Below, in pieces: positions 45,295 through 54,095 of a DNA stretch of 64,000 nucleotides. The position numbers and the translations under genes were made by a program. The stretch is from the NCBI GenBank assembly GCA_965223465.1, contig OZ245025.1, forward strand, positions 682,001 through 746,000. Direction: 5' to 3'. The stretch's first letter is position 1; every line of letters begins with the position of its first letter. The notes beneath the pieces are model-generated. The model saw only the letters and a list, made by a program, of their open reading frames with translations. It ran no database searches and was not told where the DNA came from. Source of the DNA: JAAELZ01 sp965223465. GTDB taxonomy: Bacteria; Pseudomonadota; Gammaproteobacteria; Arenicellales; Poriferihabitantaceae.

Positions 45295-46046
45295 AAAAAT
45301 TAAAAAACAAAGTAGCAATAATAACGGGTGCAAGCGGTGGCTTGGGAAAAGCGACTGCGATCGCGTTTGCGAAAGCGGGTGCCAACCTTGCTATTTGCGC
45401 GAGAAGTTTGGACAAACTCCAGGCAGTATCTGAAGAATGCGAAAAGCATGGAGTAGAAACATTAGCGTTGAAATGTGACGTTATGGTCTATGACGATTTG
45501 AAGATGCTTGTAGACGAAACGATAAACAAGTTTGGAAAAATTGACATCGTCATGAACAACGCGATTTCAACCACGCAAGGCGTCCCAATTATGGAACATA
45601 CCGATGAGATTTGGAATAACACGGTAAAAAGTGGATTTGAAGCCGTTTGGCATATGATGCGTATGTGCTATCCGGCCTTAAAGGAAAATGGTGGTGGCAG
45701 AATTATTAATATTTCATCGGGTGCAGCTTCGGTTGGCGCTCCAGGTTTCGGTGTCTATGCGGGTGTAAAAGCGGGTGTTCACGGTTTGACGATGGTTGCT
45801 GCACGAGAATGGGGCCCTGACAAAATAACCGTAAACAGTTTGGCACCCGTTTTTTACAGTGATTTATCACATAGTTTGTTCGATAAAGTCGGCGAAGAAG
45901 GATTGACGGAAATGACTCCACTCGGCTATATCGGTGACGCTGAAAAAGACATCGCACCCGTCGTTGTTTTCATGGCGTCTGATGATGCTAGATACATCAC
46001 GGGGCAATTGATCAAGGTAGATGGTGGAAGCGATATACATTACTAG
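45291..46046 (+). CDS. SDR family oxidoreductase
   Basis: Second classical SDR of the cluster (251 aa). The cofactor loop is TGASGGLGKATA, the NNAG-equivalent is MNNAISTT, catalytic Ser is in INISSGAASVG and Tyr/Lys in YAGVKAGVHG. The C-terminus FMASDDARYITGQLIKVDGG matches FabG-like members. Translationally coupled to the preceding small membrane protein. Confidence 0.9.
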   Translation: MKKLKNKVAIITGASGGLGKATAIAFAKAGANLAICARSLDKLQAVSEECEKHGVETLALKCDVMVYDDLKMLVDETINKFGKIDIVMNNAISTTQGVPIMEHTDEIWNNTVKSGFEAVWHMMRMCYPALKENGGGRIINISSGAASVGAPGFGVYAGVKAGVHGLTMVAAREWGPDKITVNSLAPVFYSDLSHSLFDKVGEEGLTEMTPLGYIGDAEKDIAPVVVFMASDDARYITGQLIKVDGGSDIHY

Positions 46047-46070
46047 CGCTAACCAGAAATAGGGTTAAAA

Positions 46071-46472
46071 ATGAGAAAATTAGCACAAATATTTACTTAC
46101 ATTATGTTGCTGTTTGCTGCGGGGATGTTTGTTTGGGGAGTCTTAGGGTTCCTCGAATATTTCACTGGGCTGGCACCTTTGATGAATCTCCAGAACGTGA
46201 ATTTCCCAAAAGGGACCCAATTCATACACTGGCTGTTGATCACTTCATCCGGAGCGACTTTGTTATTTGGTTACCTATTGCGATGGAAACACACACCATT
46301 TGTAATGGTGGTTTTGTTTGCGATGCTCGCAACCATGTGTGCAATACAGACATTCGACTTTATGACTGAGCCGTGGCGATACCGTTCGTTCGTAAATGAA
46401 GTAATTATGTATATCGTGATGTCGGTATTTTTGTTGAAATCGTCATACATAAAGGAACATTTCGGGCGATGA
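46071..46472 (+). CDS. Small four-span membrane protein
   Basis: Hypothetical integral membrane protein (133 aa). Four hydrophobic helices are seen: IFTYIMLLFAAGMFVWG, IHWLLITSSGATLLFGYLL, PFVMVVLFAMLATMCA and VNEVIMYIVMSVFLL. No family is recognised. It overlaps the following gene by 4 bp (ATGA), so the two are translationally coupled. Confidence 0.72.
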   Translation: MRKLAQIFTYIMLLFAAGMFVWGVLGFLEYFTGLAPLMNLQNVNFPKGTQFIHWLLITSSGATLLFGYLLRWKHTPFVMVVLFAMLATMCAIQTFDFMTEPWRYRSFVNEVIMYIVMSVFLLKSSYIKEHFGR

Positions 46473-47131
46473 AAAGCGTCCTTATAACCGGAGCCACGGG
46501 AATGATCGGCAGTTTGGTTTTAGAGAACTGCCTTTCATCTTCTGCGATAAGTGTCGTAACGAGTTTGGTTCGCCGGAAAACTGTTGGGAATCATCCTAAG
46601 CTGAACGAGATTACCGTTGGCGATTTTAAGGATTTTTCACAGCAAAAAGAAATGTTTAAGGGTGTAGATATAGCGTTTTTCTGTATCGGCGTTTACACGG
46701 GGCAAGTTCCGGATGACGAATTTAGGGAAATAACGATTGACTATGCCGTTGAATTTGCGAAAAGCCTTAAAGACGGTAGTCCAAACGCTACTTTATGTTT
46801 TTTAAGCGGTGCTGGCGCTGATCGAACAGAACAAAGCCGCATGTCTTTCGCAAAATATAAAGGCATCGCCGAAAATCAGATTTCAGTTTTGGGATTGAAG
46901 GCGTTTTATACGTTTCGACCAGCTTATATTTATCCTGTCGAACCCAGAAAAGAGCCAAGTTTTGGCTACAGAATGATGCGGACTTTTTATCCATTAATAA
47001 AGATGATGGGGGAAAATGCGAGTATCAAATCGACCGAGCTTGCCGACGCGATGTTTAATGTCGGGTTGAACGGAGCGGACGGAGAAATTTTAGAAAACAA
47101 CGCAATTATTCGGGCTAATCGCCATGGCTAA
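46469..47131 (+). CDS. NAD(P)-binding atypical SDR
   Basis: Rossmann-fold protein (220 aa) with TGATGMIGSLVLENCL at the N-terminus and FFCIGVYTGQVP in the mid-region. The usual YxxxK pair is not clear, although FAKYKGIAENQI resembles it. This places it with atypical SDRs (epimerase/HTATIP2-like), which act as reductases or redox sensors. It is the last gene of the AraC-linked cluster. Confidence 0.83.
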   Translation: MKSVLITGATGMIGSLVLENCLSSSAISVVTSLVRRKTVGNHPKLNEITVGDFKDFSQQKEMFKGVDIAFFCIGVYTGQVPDDEFREITIDYAVEFAKSLKDGSPNATLCFLSGAGADRTEQSRMSFAKYKGIAENQISVLGLKAFYTFRPAYIYPVEPRKEPSFGYRMMRTFYPLIKMMGENASIKSTELADAMFNVGLNGADGEILENNAIIRANRHG

Positions 47132-47786
47132 GAATTATTTATTGAGTTTAAGGCTAATACGTAGCCTCCTTCGCGAGAAAATCTTTACGCACTCTGCGTA
47201 AAAAATGAATCTAATCGCTAAGGCCGCCAAAACAACCACAAAGAACACAAAGCAGAAAACCGACATAAATATGCTTATGTTTTTTGTGGCAAACATTTAT
47301 CCAATCCATATTTTATATTGAACATACTGAGATCTTTCGTGATCCAGTTGGCAGAATTGTCGAAAATGGGAGCGAGAATATTCTGATAAATCCAGTTCAC
47401 TCAAACAGCTATCATTAAAGCAGTTGCGAAACTTGCGATCGACAACAGTACAACCAAATTTCCAATGTTGTTCATTTTGCTTCCCTTGGCATTGAAGTGT
47501 TTTAACCAGTCGATCAAACCATAACTCCAAACTAGAAAAGATAATGTGATTAATGTCACAAAAATGATATGTATTAACTAATTCGATGCCTGTAATTATA
47601 GAAAGCGGTTTCAATCAAATTGTAAGAAGGCGCGTTTTACCATGGTTGCTGTATTTAGAGAAATAGGCGACCTTAATACGCAAAGTGGAGGAGCTCATAA
47701 AGGTTGGGCTAATTGTACGTCAAACGAATGAATATCTAACAAACTACTTAATTTAGAAAAAAAATAACTAATTGATATTATTATTT

Positions 47787-47975
47787 TTATAGTATTTTGT
47801 TATCACTGAATGACCTGTAGTAATCAAACACCGCTTGGACACTTGCAGCCCGTGCTAGTTTACTTCTCAGTGATTCTTAGGGGGTTTTACCCTGATTGGC
47901 ACCATGAGGTCGATCAAAGTTATAAAATTGCTCCGTGCGCAACCAATTCAATCGCTTAAATTTTTGAGACCCAAT
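47787..47975 (-). pseudogene. Transposase C-terminal remnant (IS3/IS481-like rve integrase)
   Basis: The minus-strand frame reads GSQKFKRLNWLRTEQFYNFD then RPHGANQGKTP, stop TAA at 47879-47877, then ESLRSKLARAASVQAVFDYY. This is the C-terminal end of an rve-type transposase: the pattern YNFxRPHxxxxGKTPxE is characteristic, with the internal TAA replacing the usual Tyr. A stop also precedes it, and the DDE core is gone. No inverted repeats were found around it. Confidence 0.78.
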
Positions 47976-48001
47976 CTATTATAAAAAATATCATCCGAAT
48001 G

Positions 48002-48027
48002 CTTGAAAAATCTGTAATAGGCCATAT
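48002..48027 (+). promoter_or_regulatory. Sigma32-like promoter of the Hsp20-protease operon
   Basis: CTTGAA at 48002-48007 and GGCCATAT at 48020-48027 with a 12-nt spacer (14 nt to CCATAT) resemble the heat-shock consensus CTTGAA/CCCCATNT. The start codon at 48113 is about 85 nt downstream. Confidence 0.5.
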
Positions 48028-48112
48028 CTGGTTTGTGAAGCGTTGAGTTTTGTGAAATCGACGCTGGTAATTTAAATTGTTTTTTAACCTATTGCTTAGT
48101 GGAGGATACGTT

Positions 48113-48574
48113 ATGAATCCAATTGATTTTACACCCTTATATCGAAGTAGTATCGGTTTTGATCGCCTTGTTCCCATGCTAGATTCTGCCATGAATACGG
48201 CAGTTGATAGCTATCCACCTTATGACATCGAAGTTCTTGATGATTCCCATTACGTGATTACTCTGGCGGTGGCAGGTTTTGAACGAAAGGAACTCGATAT
48301 ACAAGTGGAAAATAATACATTGATTGTTCGAGGTATTAAGGACAAGCGTGAAGATAAAGAAGGTGAAAAAAATAGCTTTCTACATCGTGGCATTGCAAAC
48401 CGGTCATTTGAACGTAAGTTTCAATTAGCTGAGTATGTTGAGGTCACAGAAGCTGATCTCAAAAATGGAATACTGGCCATAGATTTAGTAAAAGAGATTC
48501 CGGAAAAGATGAAACCGAGATCGATTTCAATTAGTGAGCCCAGTGAAGCCATAGAGCACAAAAAAGTCGCCTAA
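48113..48574 (+). CDS. Hsp20/alpha-crystallin small heat-shock protein, IbpA-like
   Basis: Small heat-shock protein (153 aa) closer to IbpA/IbpB than the copy at 17426: the start MNPIDFTPLYRSSIGFDRL is IbpA-like. The alpha-crystallin domain has YVITLAVAGFERKELDIQVE, FLHRGIANRSFERKFQLAEY and NGILAIDLVKEIPE. The ATG at 48113 follows TGGAGG; the open frame upstream is not needed. It is the first gene of a stress operon with a truncated sHsp-like ORF and a Do-type protease. Confidence 0.92.
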   Translation: MNPIDFTPLYRSSIGFDRLVPMLDSAMNTAVDSYPPYDIEVLDDSHYVITLAVAGFERKELDIQVENNTLIVRGIKDKREDKEGEKNSFLHRGIANRSFERKFQLAEYVEVTEADLKNGILAIDLVKEIPEKMKPRSISISEPSEAIEHKKVA

Positions 48575-48593
48575 GCACTTTTTTATTTAATGG

Positions 48594-48621
48594 TCTGGGG
48601 AAGGCTTTCATCTTCCCCAGA
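48594..48621 (+). other. Strong intercistronic stem-loop
   Basis: TCTGGGGAAG and CTTCCCCAGA form a perfect 10-bp stem with an 8-nt loop 20 nt after the Hsp20 stop. No T run follows, so it is more likely an mRNA-stabilising or attenuating hairpin than a terminator. Confidence 0.6.
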
Positions 48622-48663
48622 TCAATTTCAAGATCGTCAGTTTAGTGAATTGGAGGTTTTGTA

Positions 48664-49020
48664 ATGAAAATAGAAAAGTTATATCCATGGAACTGGTTTA
48701 AACATGAAAAACCAGGATATTCAAAGGAAAGCTTAATTCCGTTTAAAAGGCCAGCAAATACCCAGGATACAGTGGCATCCCGCGTCAAGGAGTATTCAAA
48801 CCCTGTTCGCACATTACACCATGTAATCAGCCGCATGTTTAACAATACACTTTGCGGTGGTGATTCATCTATAGTGCACTCGATGCAGTTCGAAATAGGT
48901 CATGGATGCATTCAACCAAGGCTGAATTTTCTAATGATTCAAATGGCTATGACATTGCATATTCCACGTCAGGCTGATGATGGTGCCCAGGTAGACAGTA
49001 TTCATTTGATAAACAATTAG
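48664..49020 (+). CDS. Short protein resembling a truncated small heat-shock protein
   Basis: Predicted 118-aa protein. The N-terminus MKIEKLYPWNWFKHEKPG and NPVRTLHHVISRMFNN resemble the arm of larger Hsp20 proteins (NPWNWFKHE, then a leucine/His helix before the alpha-crystallin domain). Beyond about residue 80 only CIQPRLNF and a stretch ending LHIPRQADDGAQVDSIHL look sHsp-like, and most of the domain is absent. A good GGAGG precedes the ATG, so it may still be translated. It is either a degraded sHsp or a repurposed short form. Confidence 0.5.
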   Translation: MKIEKLYPWNWFKHEKPGYSKESLIPFKRPANTQDTVASRVKEYSNPVRTLHHVISRMFNNTLCGGDSSIVHSMQFEIGHGCIQPRLNFLMIQMAMTLHIPRQADDGAQVDSIHLINN

Positions 49021-49038
49021 CGTTGGGAGGTAGTAAAG

Positions 49039-50424
49039 ATGATACACATTCGGAAAATTGGTTATTGTCTAGCGATATTATTACTACTGCTATTCTCGCA
49101 AAGAATAGCTACTGCTGCTTTACCTAACCAGGATGCCTACGGCAATAAATTGCCGTCATTAGCACCCATGCTGAGAGAGGTAAATCCTGCAGTCGTCAAC
49201 ATATCTACTTACTCGACCAATAAATCTGTCGATTACTATAATCCTTTATTAAACGACCCATTTTTTCGTCGTTTTTTCGATATCCCTAATCAAAGAAACT
49301 ACCGCGATAATACACCACAAAAGCGGCAACAAAGCGCTGGGTCGGGGGTTATTGTTGACGCAGAAAATGGTGTTATTATGACCAATCATCATGTGATAAA
49401 AGATGCGGAGGAGGTTCGTGTTTCGCTCATAGATGGCCGGTCATTCAAGGCGAGCGTTTTGGGCTCTGATCCAGACCTGGACATTGCAATACTCAAAATC
49501 AAGGCAAAAAATTTAGCAGAGGTATCCCTGTTCGATTCAAACCAGCTAGAGGTGGGAGATTTTGTGGTAGCCATTGGCAATCCCTTTGGTTTGGGTCAAA
49601 CAGTTACCACTGGTGTGGTGAGTGCCCTGGGTAGGAGTAATTTAGGTATTGAAGGGTTTGAAAACTTTATTCAAACCGATGCATCAATTAATCCGGGTAA
49701 TTCTGGTGGTGCATTAGTTAACTTAAGGGGAGAACTTGTCGGTATAAATACAGCTATCATTTCTCCAGCAGGCGGCAATGTGGGTATTGGGTTCGCGATA
49801 CCAATTAATATGGCGAAGAGCAGTATGGATCAGATACTTGAATATGGAGAAGTTAACCGTGGCCAGATTGGTATAAGTATTCAAGAAATAACACCTGATT
49901 TACGCGAGGCATTCGAGATTGAAAATGGTCAGCATGGTGTATTGGTCGCTAATGTGGGCGAAAACACGTCAGCTGAGAGAGCCGGTGTACAGTCTGGGGA
50001 TATCATCATTGCGGTCAATGGCGTGGAGACCAGAACGACAGGGCATCTAAGGAGTATGATCGGAACTAAGCCCGTAGGGGAGGTTGTGGAACTGACATTA
50101 ATTCGAGATGGCAACACCAAAACCTTATCAGTAGAAATTGGTGAGCCCCTGATGCAAATCGTTCAATCGGGTGAATTACACCGGTTGCTAGAGGGCGCGA
50201 CATTTGAAAACAACAAAACTGGTAAGGGTGTTAGCGTTACGCAGGTAGCTCCCAACTCTCCAGCAGCATACAGTGGCTTGCGAACAGGAGATATTGTGAT
50301 TAGTGCAAATAAGCAACGCGTCGAAAATATCGGTTCTTTGCAAAAGGCATTGGCCAAGGATAAAGATAAAGTGCTACTACGCATACAAAGAAATGGCCGC
50401 TCACTTTATCTGGTCATTCGGTAA
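49039..50424 (+). CDS. Do/DegP-family periplasmic serine protease
   Basis: DegQ/DegP-type protease-chaperone (461 aa) that degrades misfolded envelope proteins. A signal peptide ends near ATAALP. The catalytic triad is His in TNHHVIKDAEEV (about residue 117), Asp in DPDLDIAILKI and Ser in NPGNSGGALVN (about residue 221). Two PDZ domains follow (GVLVANVGENTSAERAGVQS, then VTQVAPNSPAAYSGLRTGDI). GGGAGG lies before the ATG. It follows the sHsp genes in one stress operon. Confidence 0.94.
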   Translation: MIHIRKIGYCLAILLLLLFSQRIATAALPNQDAYGNKLPSLAPMLREVNPAVVNISTYSTNKSVDYYNPLLNDPFFRRFFDIPNQRNYRDNTPQKRQQSAGSGVIVDAENGVIMTNHHVIKDAEEVRVSLIDGRSFKASVLGSDPDLDIAILKIKAKNLAEVSLFDSNQLEVGDFVVAIGNPFGLGQTVTTGVVSALGRSNLGIEGFENFIQTDASINPGNSGGALVNLRGELVGINTAIISPAGGNVGIGFAIPINMAKSSMDQILEYGEVNRGQIGISIQEITPDLREAFEIENGQHGVLVANVGENTSAERAGVQSGDIIIAVNGVETRTTGHLRSMIGTKPVGEVVELTLIRDGNTKTLSVEIGEPLMQIVQSGELHRLLEGATFENNKTGKGVSVTQVAPNSPAAYSGLRTGDIVISANKQRVENIGSLQKALAKDKDKVLLRIQRNGRSLYLVIR

Positions 50425-50440
50425 CCTAGCGAAAAAATGC

Positions 50441-50458
50441 GGGGGCTGATCAGCCCCC
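50441..50458. terminator. Perfect palindrome after the protease gene
   Basis: GGGGGCTGATCAGCCCCC is fully self-complementary and starts 16 bp after the stop codon. The plus-strand tail TAATTATT is a weak U tract; the minus-strand side has six T. It probably ends the stress operon. Confidence 0.55.
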
Positions 50459-50599
50459 TAATTATTGCCTCTGGTTCGAGAAAATTCTCGTTACCGTGAG
50501 CTTCTGTTTTCCGTACTGCATAGAAATTTTGCCATATCGTGGACCGTATTTAAGTGTATTCTACGCTAAATTGAAGTCACCAAGACTACACAAGTCACG

Positions 50600-51090
50600 T
50601 GACAACAAAAAAGTCTATTTCTATATAATCCGCTGATCTCGTCGATGGTTTTAATGATGATGTACAGTTGTTGATCTGGGATATCTAAAATTTGCAAAAA
50701 AATCGCTTTTTTAAACCCATCCAAACAAAAAAAATGCTTTTAGGAAAACGTTCTGCTCGAAGCTGAGTTAGAGTAACCAGGCGCGGGTAGGTTGTTGATG
50801 GTTAACGGTGGTGCCTCAAGCAGAGTTGCAGTCACAGGCGATATTATCGCTGGTATTCTGGTCGATAATAATTGGGCGGGTATTATTAAAGGTAATTTCC
50901 GCGAAAGCAGGAAATTGACAACACAGAATTTAGCGTTCCTTGCCTGGCAACCACGTTCAAGAAAAGCTCAAAAGAGGGCGCAGGGAAAGCAGATGTGAAT
51001 ATTTAATATGGTGGGGTTTTATTCAAACCTGATGGTTACGTTTATAGTGACGCTGATGGTTTATTGGTATCAAACAAGAAACTAATTTAA
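50600..51090 (+). pseudogene. rraA: Decayed second copy of rraA
   Basis: The stretch aligns along its length with the intact rraA at 31003-31488. Matching blocks include GCTGATCTCGTCGATG (intact GCTGATCTGGTAGATG), GGCGATATTATCGC, and the tail GCTGATGGTTTATTGGTATC before AACTAATTTAA. Many substitutions, small gaps and stops break the frame. An ORF of 68 aa at 50792 is only a fragment of it. It has the same orientation as the intact copy, about 19.6 kb away. Confidence 0.85.
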
Positions 51091-51238
51091 CTTGTTGACA
51101 ATGAAGCGTTTTGGGTTGAGCGGGTTGAGTGCCGATCCTGAAATGAGGAACAGGTCAAGGAACGCACGCCATTACTGGACTCAGTTTTAATGCAATGCAT
51201 GGTCCCTGTTTACTGGGCTATAGCAGCTAACTCCCCGT

Positions 51239-51643
51239 CTATGCAGAATTTAGCTTAGCGCCGATTGCTTGTTTGACTCTCTCAAGGCGGTCGCGTACTT
51301 CCTGAGCCAATCCAGCAATTTCTTCCCGACCAACAAGGTTTAACACGGATGTAGGATCCATGAACGCGACAATAAACGAGCCACTTTTAGTCTCCCGAAT
51401 GACCACATTGCATGGCAGTAACAAACCAATATCAGGTTCAGCCTCAATCGCTTGATGCGCGAGTGATGGATTACATGCGCCCAGAATTTTATAGGGTTTG
51501 CCATCAATCCCGAGTTTCTTGGCCATCGTCGCCTGCACGTCGATTTCAGTCATAATACCAAACCCTTCAGCTTGCAGGGCATCCACTACTTGGCTTTCGA
51601 TTAGGTCGAAATCTCCCTTAAGTTCTATAGAAAAGCCATACAT
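51239..51643 (-). CDS. DUF302 family protein
   Basis: Small DUF302 protein (134 aa), cytoplasmic or loosely associated, often near sulfur-oxidation or redox genes. Family marks are EGFGIMTEIDVQATMAKKLG, YKILGACNPSLAHQAIEAEP and LLPCNVVIRE. Two cysteines (ACNP and PCNV) are conserved. Its biochemistry is unknown. It follows the thioredoxin-fold gene on the same strand. Confidence 0.87.
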   Translation of the reverse strand: MYGFSIELKGDFDLIESQVVDALQAEGFGIMTEIDVQATMAKKLGIDGKPYKILGACNPSLAHQAIEAEPDIGLLLPCNVVIRETKSGSFIVAFMDPTSVLNLVGREEIAGLAQEVRDRLERVKQAIGAKLNSA

Positions 51644-51742
51644 ATTATTTCCTCTGTTTATGAAAATTGCTCGATCCCAATCGACTAATGCGTATAGACG
51701 ATTTTAGCTGGATCTATAAACTCACGAGAACAAAAGCATTCG

Positions 51743-52777
51743 CTACTGTTTCCCCGAGCTCAAATCGATGGTTACACCCTGCAACAACAGTTCCTCAGTG
51801 CGGGCTTCGGAATATTCCCGCGGCTTCATGGTCTTGTAAAAGCCACCGGCCACGTAGCGCATACCTTCCTTAAAGTGATGGGGATAGGTCAGGCTATCAA
51901 AACGGCGTATTAACTCGCCCTGATCGAACACCAACACACCTGGGCGGTAAATCATCTCATACTTTCGTGCCATTGCCTGCGGCGTGGTGCTGCTGCCATC
52001 AACGTCCATGATCTTGCCATCAGAATCCGCATCCAGGCGCACCAGGGTAAAGGGTTGTAGTTCCTTCTGTACCTGCGGGTGAGCCAGGATGCTGTCGTGA
52101 AATTCGTTACAGTCGTAACAACTCCCATCCTCAAATATAACAGCCAGTGGTCCGTTGACGGATGAAAGGTCAGTCACTTTTGTGAATAGCGCATTGTCGC
52201 GAAGGGTATATACGTCTTTAGCCAGCTTGCTTTCCATGTAGTCTACCAGCGAACCTTGCTCATAGGCTCTTTCCGCCACATAATTCAATACTTCCTGGAA
52301 GCGTGCTGGGTTTCGATAACCATTCACTCTCACAACGGTCTTGTTATCACTGTTGAGAAACACGATAGCGGGGGTAGCGCGTACTTTGAGCATTTCCGAC
52401 AGTTCTTTCTCTGTAACGCTGATTTCTTTACTAAACACGATTTCTCGATCACCCGCTACGTTAATGGCAATGGTATCAAAATGTTCCTGGATGAAGGAAG
52501 TGTATGGCTCAGATTCAAAGGACTCTACCAGCATTCGGTCACAGTAAGGGCAGCCATTGAGCTGAAAAAACAACATGACGTGACGATTCTCCGCGGTGGC
52601 TTCATCCACGTCATCCTGAATCTCAAGGAAACTTTCCTTGAACCAGGTGGGTACAGAATGTGCAATCCCACCGGTGATTTCACCACGCTTTGTTGGTTCT
52701 GCCGCCTGACCACTGGCTATATTAAAACCCAACATCAGCGCGAATATAGTCAACCATCTGGATGTAATTATTTTCAT
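51743..52777 (-). CDS. Exported two-domain thioredoxin-fold protein (SoxW-like)
   Basis: Periplasmic thioredoxin-type protein (344 aa). The signal peptide spans about residues 1-26. The first thioredoxin domain carries CPYC in LNGCPYCDRMLVES, with the cis-Pro loop in RATPAIVFLNSDN. The second carries CYDC in EDGSCYDCNEFHDS. The ATG at 52777 is chosen for the GGAG site and signal peptide. A role in periplasmic disulfide reduction for sulfur oxidation or cytochrome assembly is plausible. Confidence 0.85.
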   Translation of the reverse strand: MKIITSRWLTIFALMLGFNIASGQAAEPTKRGEITGGIAHSVPTWFKESFLEIQDDVDEATAENRHVMLFFQLNGCPYCDRMLVESFESEPYTSFIQEHFDTIAINVAGDREIVFSKEISVTEKELSEMLKVRATPAIVFLNSDNKTVVRVNGYRNPARFQEVLNYVAERAYEQGSLVDYMESKLAKDVYTLRDNALFTKVTDLSSVNGPLAVIFEDGSCYDCNEFHDSILAHPQVQKELQPFTLVRLDADSDGKIMDVDGSSTTPQAMARKYEMIYRPGVLVFDQGELIRRFDSLTYPHHFKEGMRYVAGGFYKTMKPREYSEARTEELLLQGVTIDLSSGKQ

Positions 52778-52963
52778 GTAGGCTCCTAAATATATATCGT
52801 GTGCTTGATACAATCATACAGCGTCTTAATTAATCACACAAAAAAAATAGTTGATTGGCGGGGAATACTTATTTATGGCGTAATAATCTTTTAATCAGGT
52901 TCTTCAAGTTTTCGAATACCGGTCGTAATCCATGCATAATCCTCTCTTCCACTACATAACAAT

Positions 52964-53908
52964 ATGAATAAAATAGCGAAACAGCCACTTCTGCTACTCC
53001 TGGCCTCCCTGTCGGGTGGTATTTTTAGCACCCCAGCGCTTGCAGAATATCAGCTCAAGGTACAACAAGTCACCGATAAAATTTATGCCTTGGTAGGTGA
53101 ACTTGATCAGCGTTCTCCAGAAAACTACGCTAATAATTCCACGCATGGTGTCATCATCACTGACGAGGGGGTTATCCTGATCGACCCAGGTGGTAGCTAC
53201 CTGGGAGCGAAACAAATACATGAGGCGATCAAGCGCTTGACCGATAAGCCGGTCAAACTGGTAATTAATACCGGGGGGCAGGACCATCGTTGGCTGGGGA
53301 ATGGTTATTTCAAGGAGCAAGGTGCGCACATCATCGCTTCAAGTAAAGCAGTCGAGGATCATCATGCACGCGTCGATGAGCATTTCAATCGCCTAAGCGG
53401 ACTGATTGGAGAATCACTTGCCGGAACCGAGCCGGTTTACGCCGACGAGCTATTTGATACCGACAAAATGCTAAATTTTGGAGGTATCGAACTGGAACTG
53501 CACTACGCAGGCCCTGCGCATACTCTGGGTGACATTTTCGTCTGGATGCCGGAACAAAAAGTGATGTTCAGCGGTGACATCGTTTACGTAGAGCGGGCGC
53601 TGGGAACAGGCCCAGCTAAAAATCTGAAAAGCTGGATCCAAGTGTTTGATGCGATGGCAGCATACCAACCCGAACACGTCATACCGGGGCACGGCCCGGC
53701 AACAGACTTGGCGACCGCCACCCGAGATACCTATGACTACCTTCGTTACCTGTACGACAATATCAGCCGGATGCTGGAAGAGGGCGCAGATATAATGGAA
53801 GCGACTGATCTGGACCAATCTCGTTTTAGTTACCTGAAAGTATTCGACCAGATCGCCCGAAGAAACGCGCAAAACCTTTACGAACAGCTTGAGTTCGACT
53901 CTTTTTAA
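52964..53908 (+). CDS. Exported MBL-fold metallohydrolase with atypical site
   Basis: Metallo-beta-lactamase-fold protein (314 aa) with a signal peptide ending near PALAEY. The usual HxHxDH is TGGQDH here (INTGGQDHRWLGNG), so the first two His ligands are missing while Asp and His remain. A later His in GPAHTLGD, Asp in MFSGDIVYVERA and His in PGHGPATD are kept. SoxH-like and quinoprotein-relay hydrolases are possible relatives. It probably binds one metal only. Confidence 0.85.
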   Translation: MNKIAKQPLLLLLASLSGGIFSTPALAEYQLKVQQVTDKIYALVGELDQRSPENYANNSTHGVIITDEGVILIDPGGSYLGAKQIHEAIKRLTDKPVKLVINTGGQDHRWLGNGYFKEQGAHIIASSKAVEDHHARVDEHFNRLSGLIGESLAGTEPVYADELFDTDKMLNFGGIELELHYAGPAHTLGDIFVWMPEQKVMFSGDIVYVERALGTGPAKNLKSWIQVFDAMAAYQPEHVIPGHGPATDLATATRDTYDYLRYLYDNISRMLEEGADIMEATDLDQSRFSYLKVFDQIARRNAQNLYEQLEFDSF

Positions 53909-54095
53909 GTCTGCTTAATTAATTGATTTAGTGCAGCTGAAATTTAACTGATCGGGTAATCAATCTCCTCTAACTGCTCAATGTTGGCGTAGGGTTCCTT
54001 TCAAATACTATATTGGCGTTAAAATCATACGTGCATTGACCGATATGACTGGTTGTATTCGCCTTGATTCCGCTTCTGCCAACCAAAGGCGGCAA

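Larger units (their letters stand above)
47132..48112. other. Spacer with IS remnant and stress promoter
   Basis: This 981-bp gap follows the six-gene cluster. Its identified contents are the transposase remnant at 47787-47975 and the heat-shock-type promoter at 48002. A minus-strand open frame at 47297-47614 has only a TTG start and no ribosome site, and is not called. The rest shows nothing supportable. Confidence 0.5.

Noticed and set aside
47297..47614. Minus-strand 105-aa frame
   Set aside because: It starts only at TTG, has no ribosome site, and has no recognisable family; it lies in a decayed region.
50792..50998. 68-aa plus-strand frame
   Set aside because: It is a fragment of the decayed rraA copy, not an independent gene.
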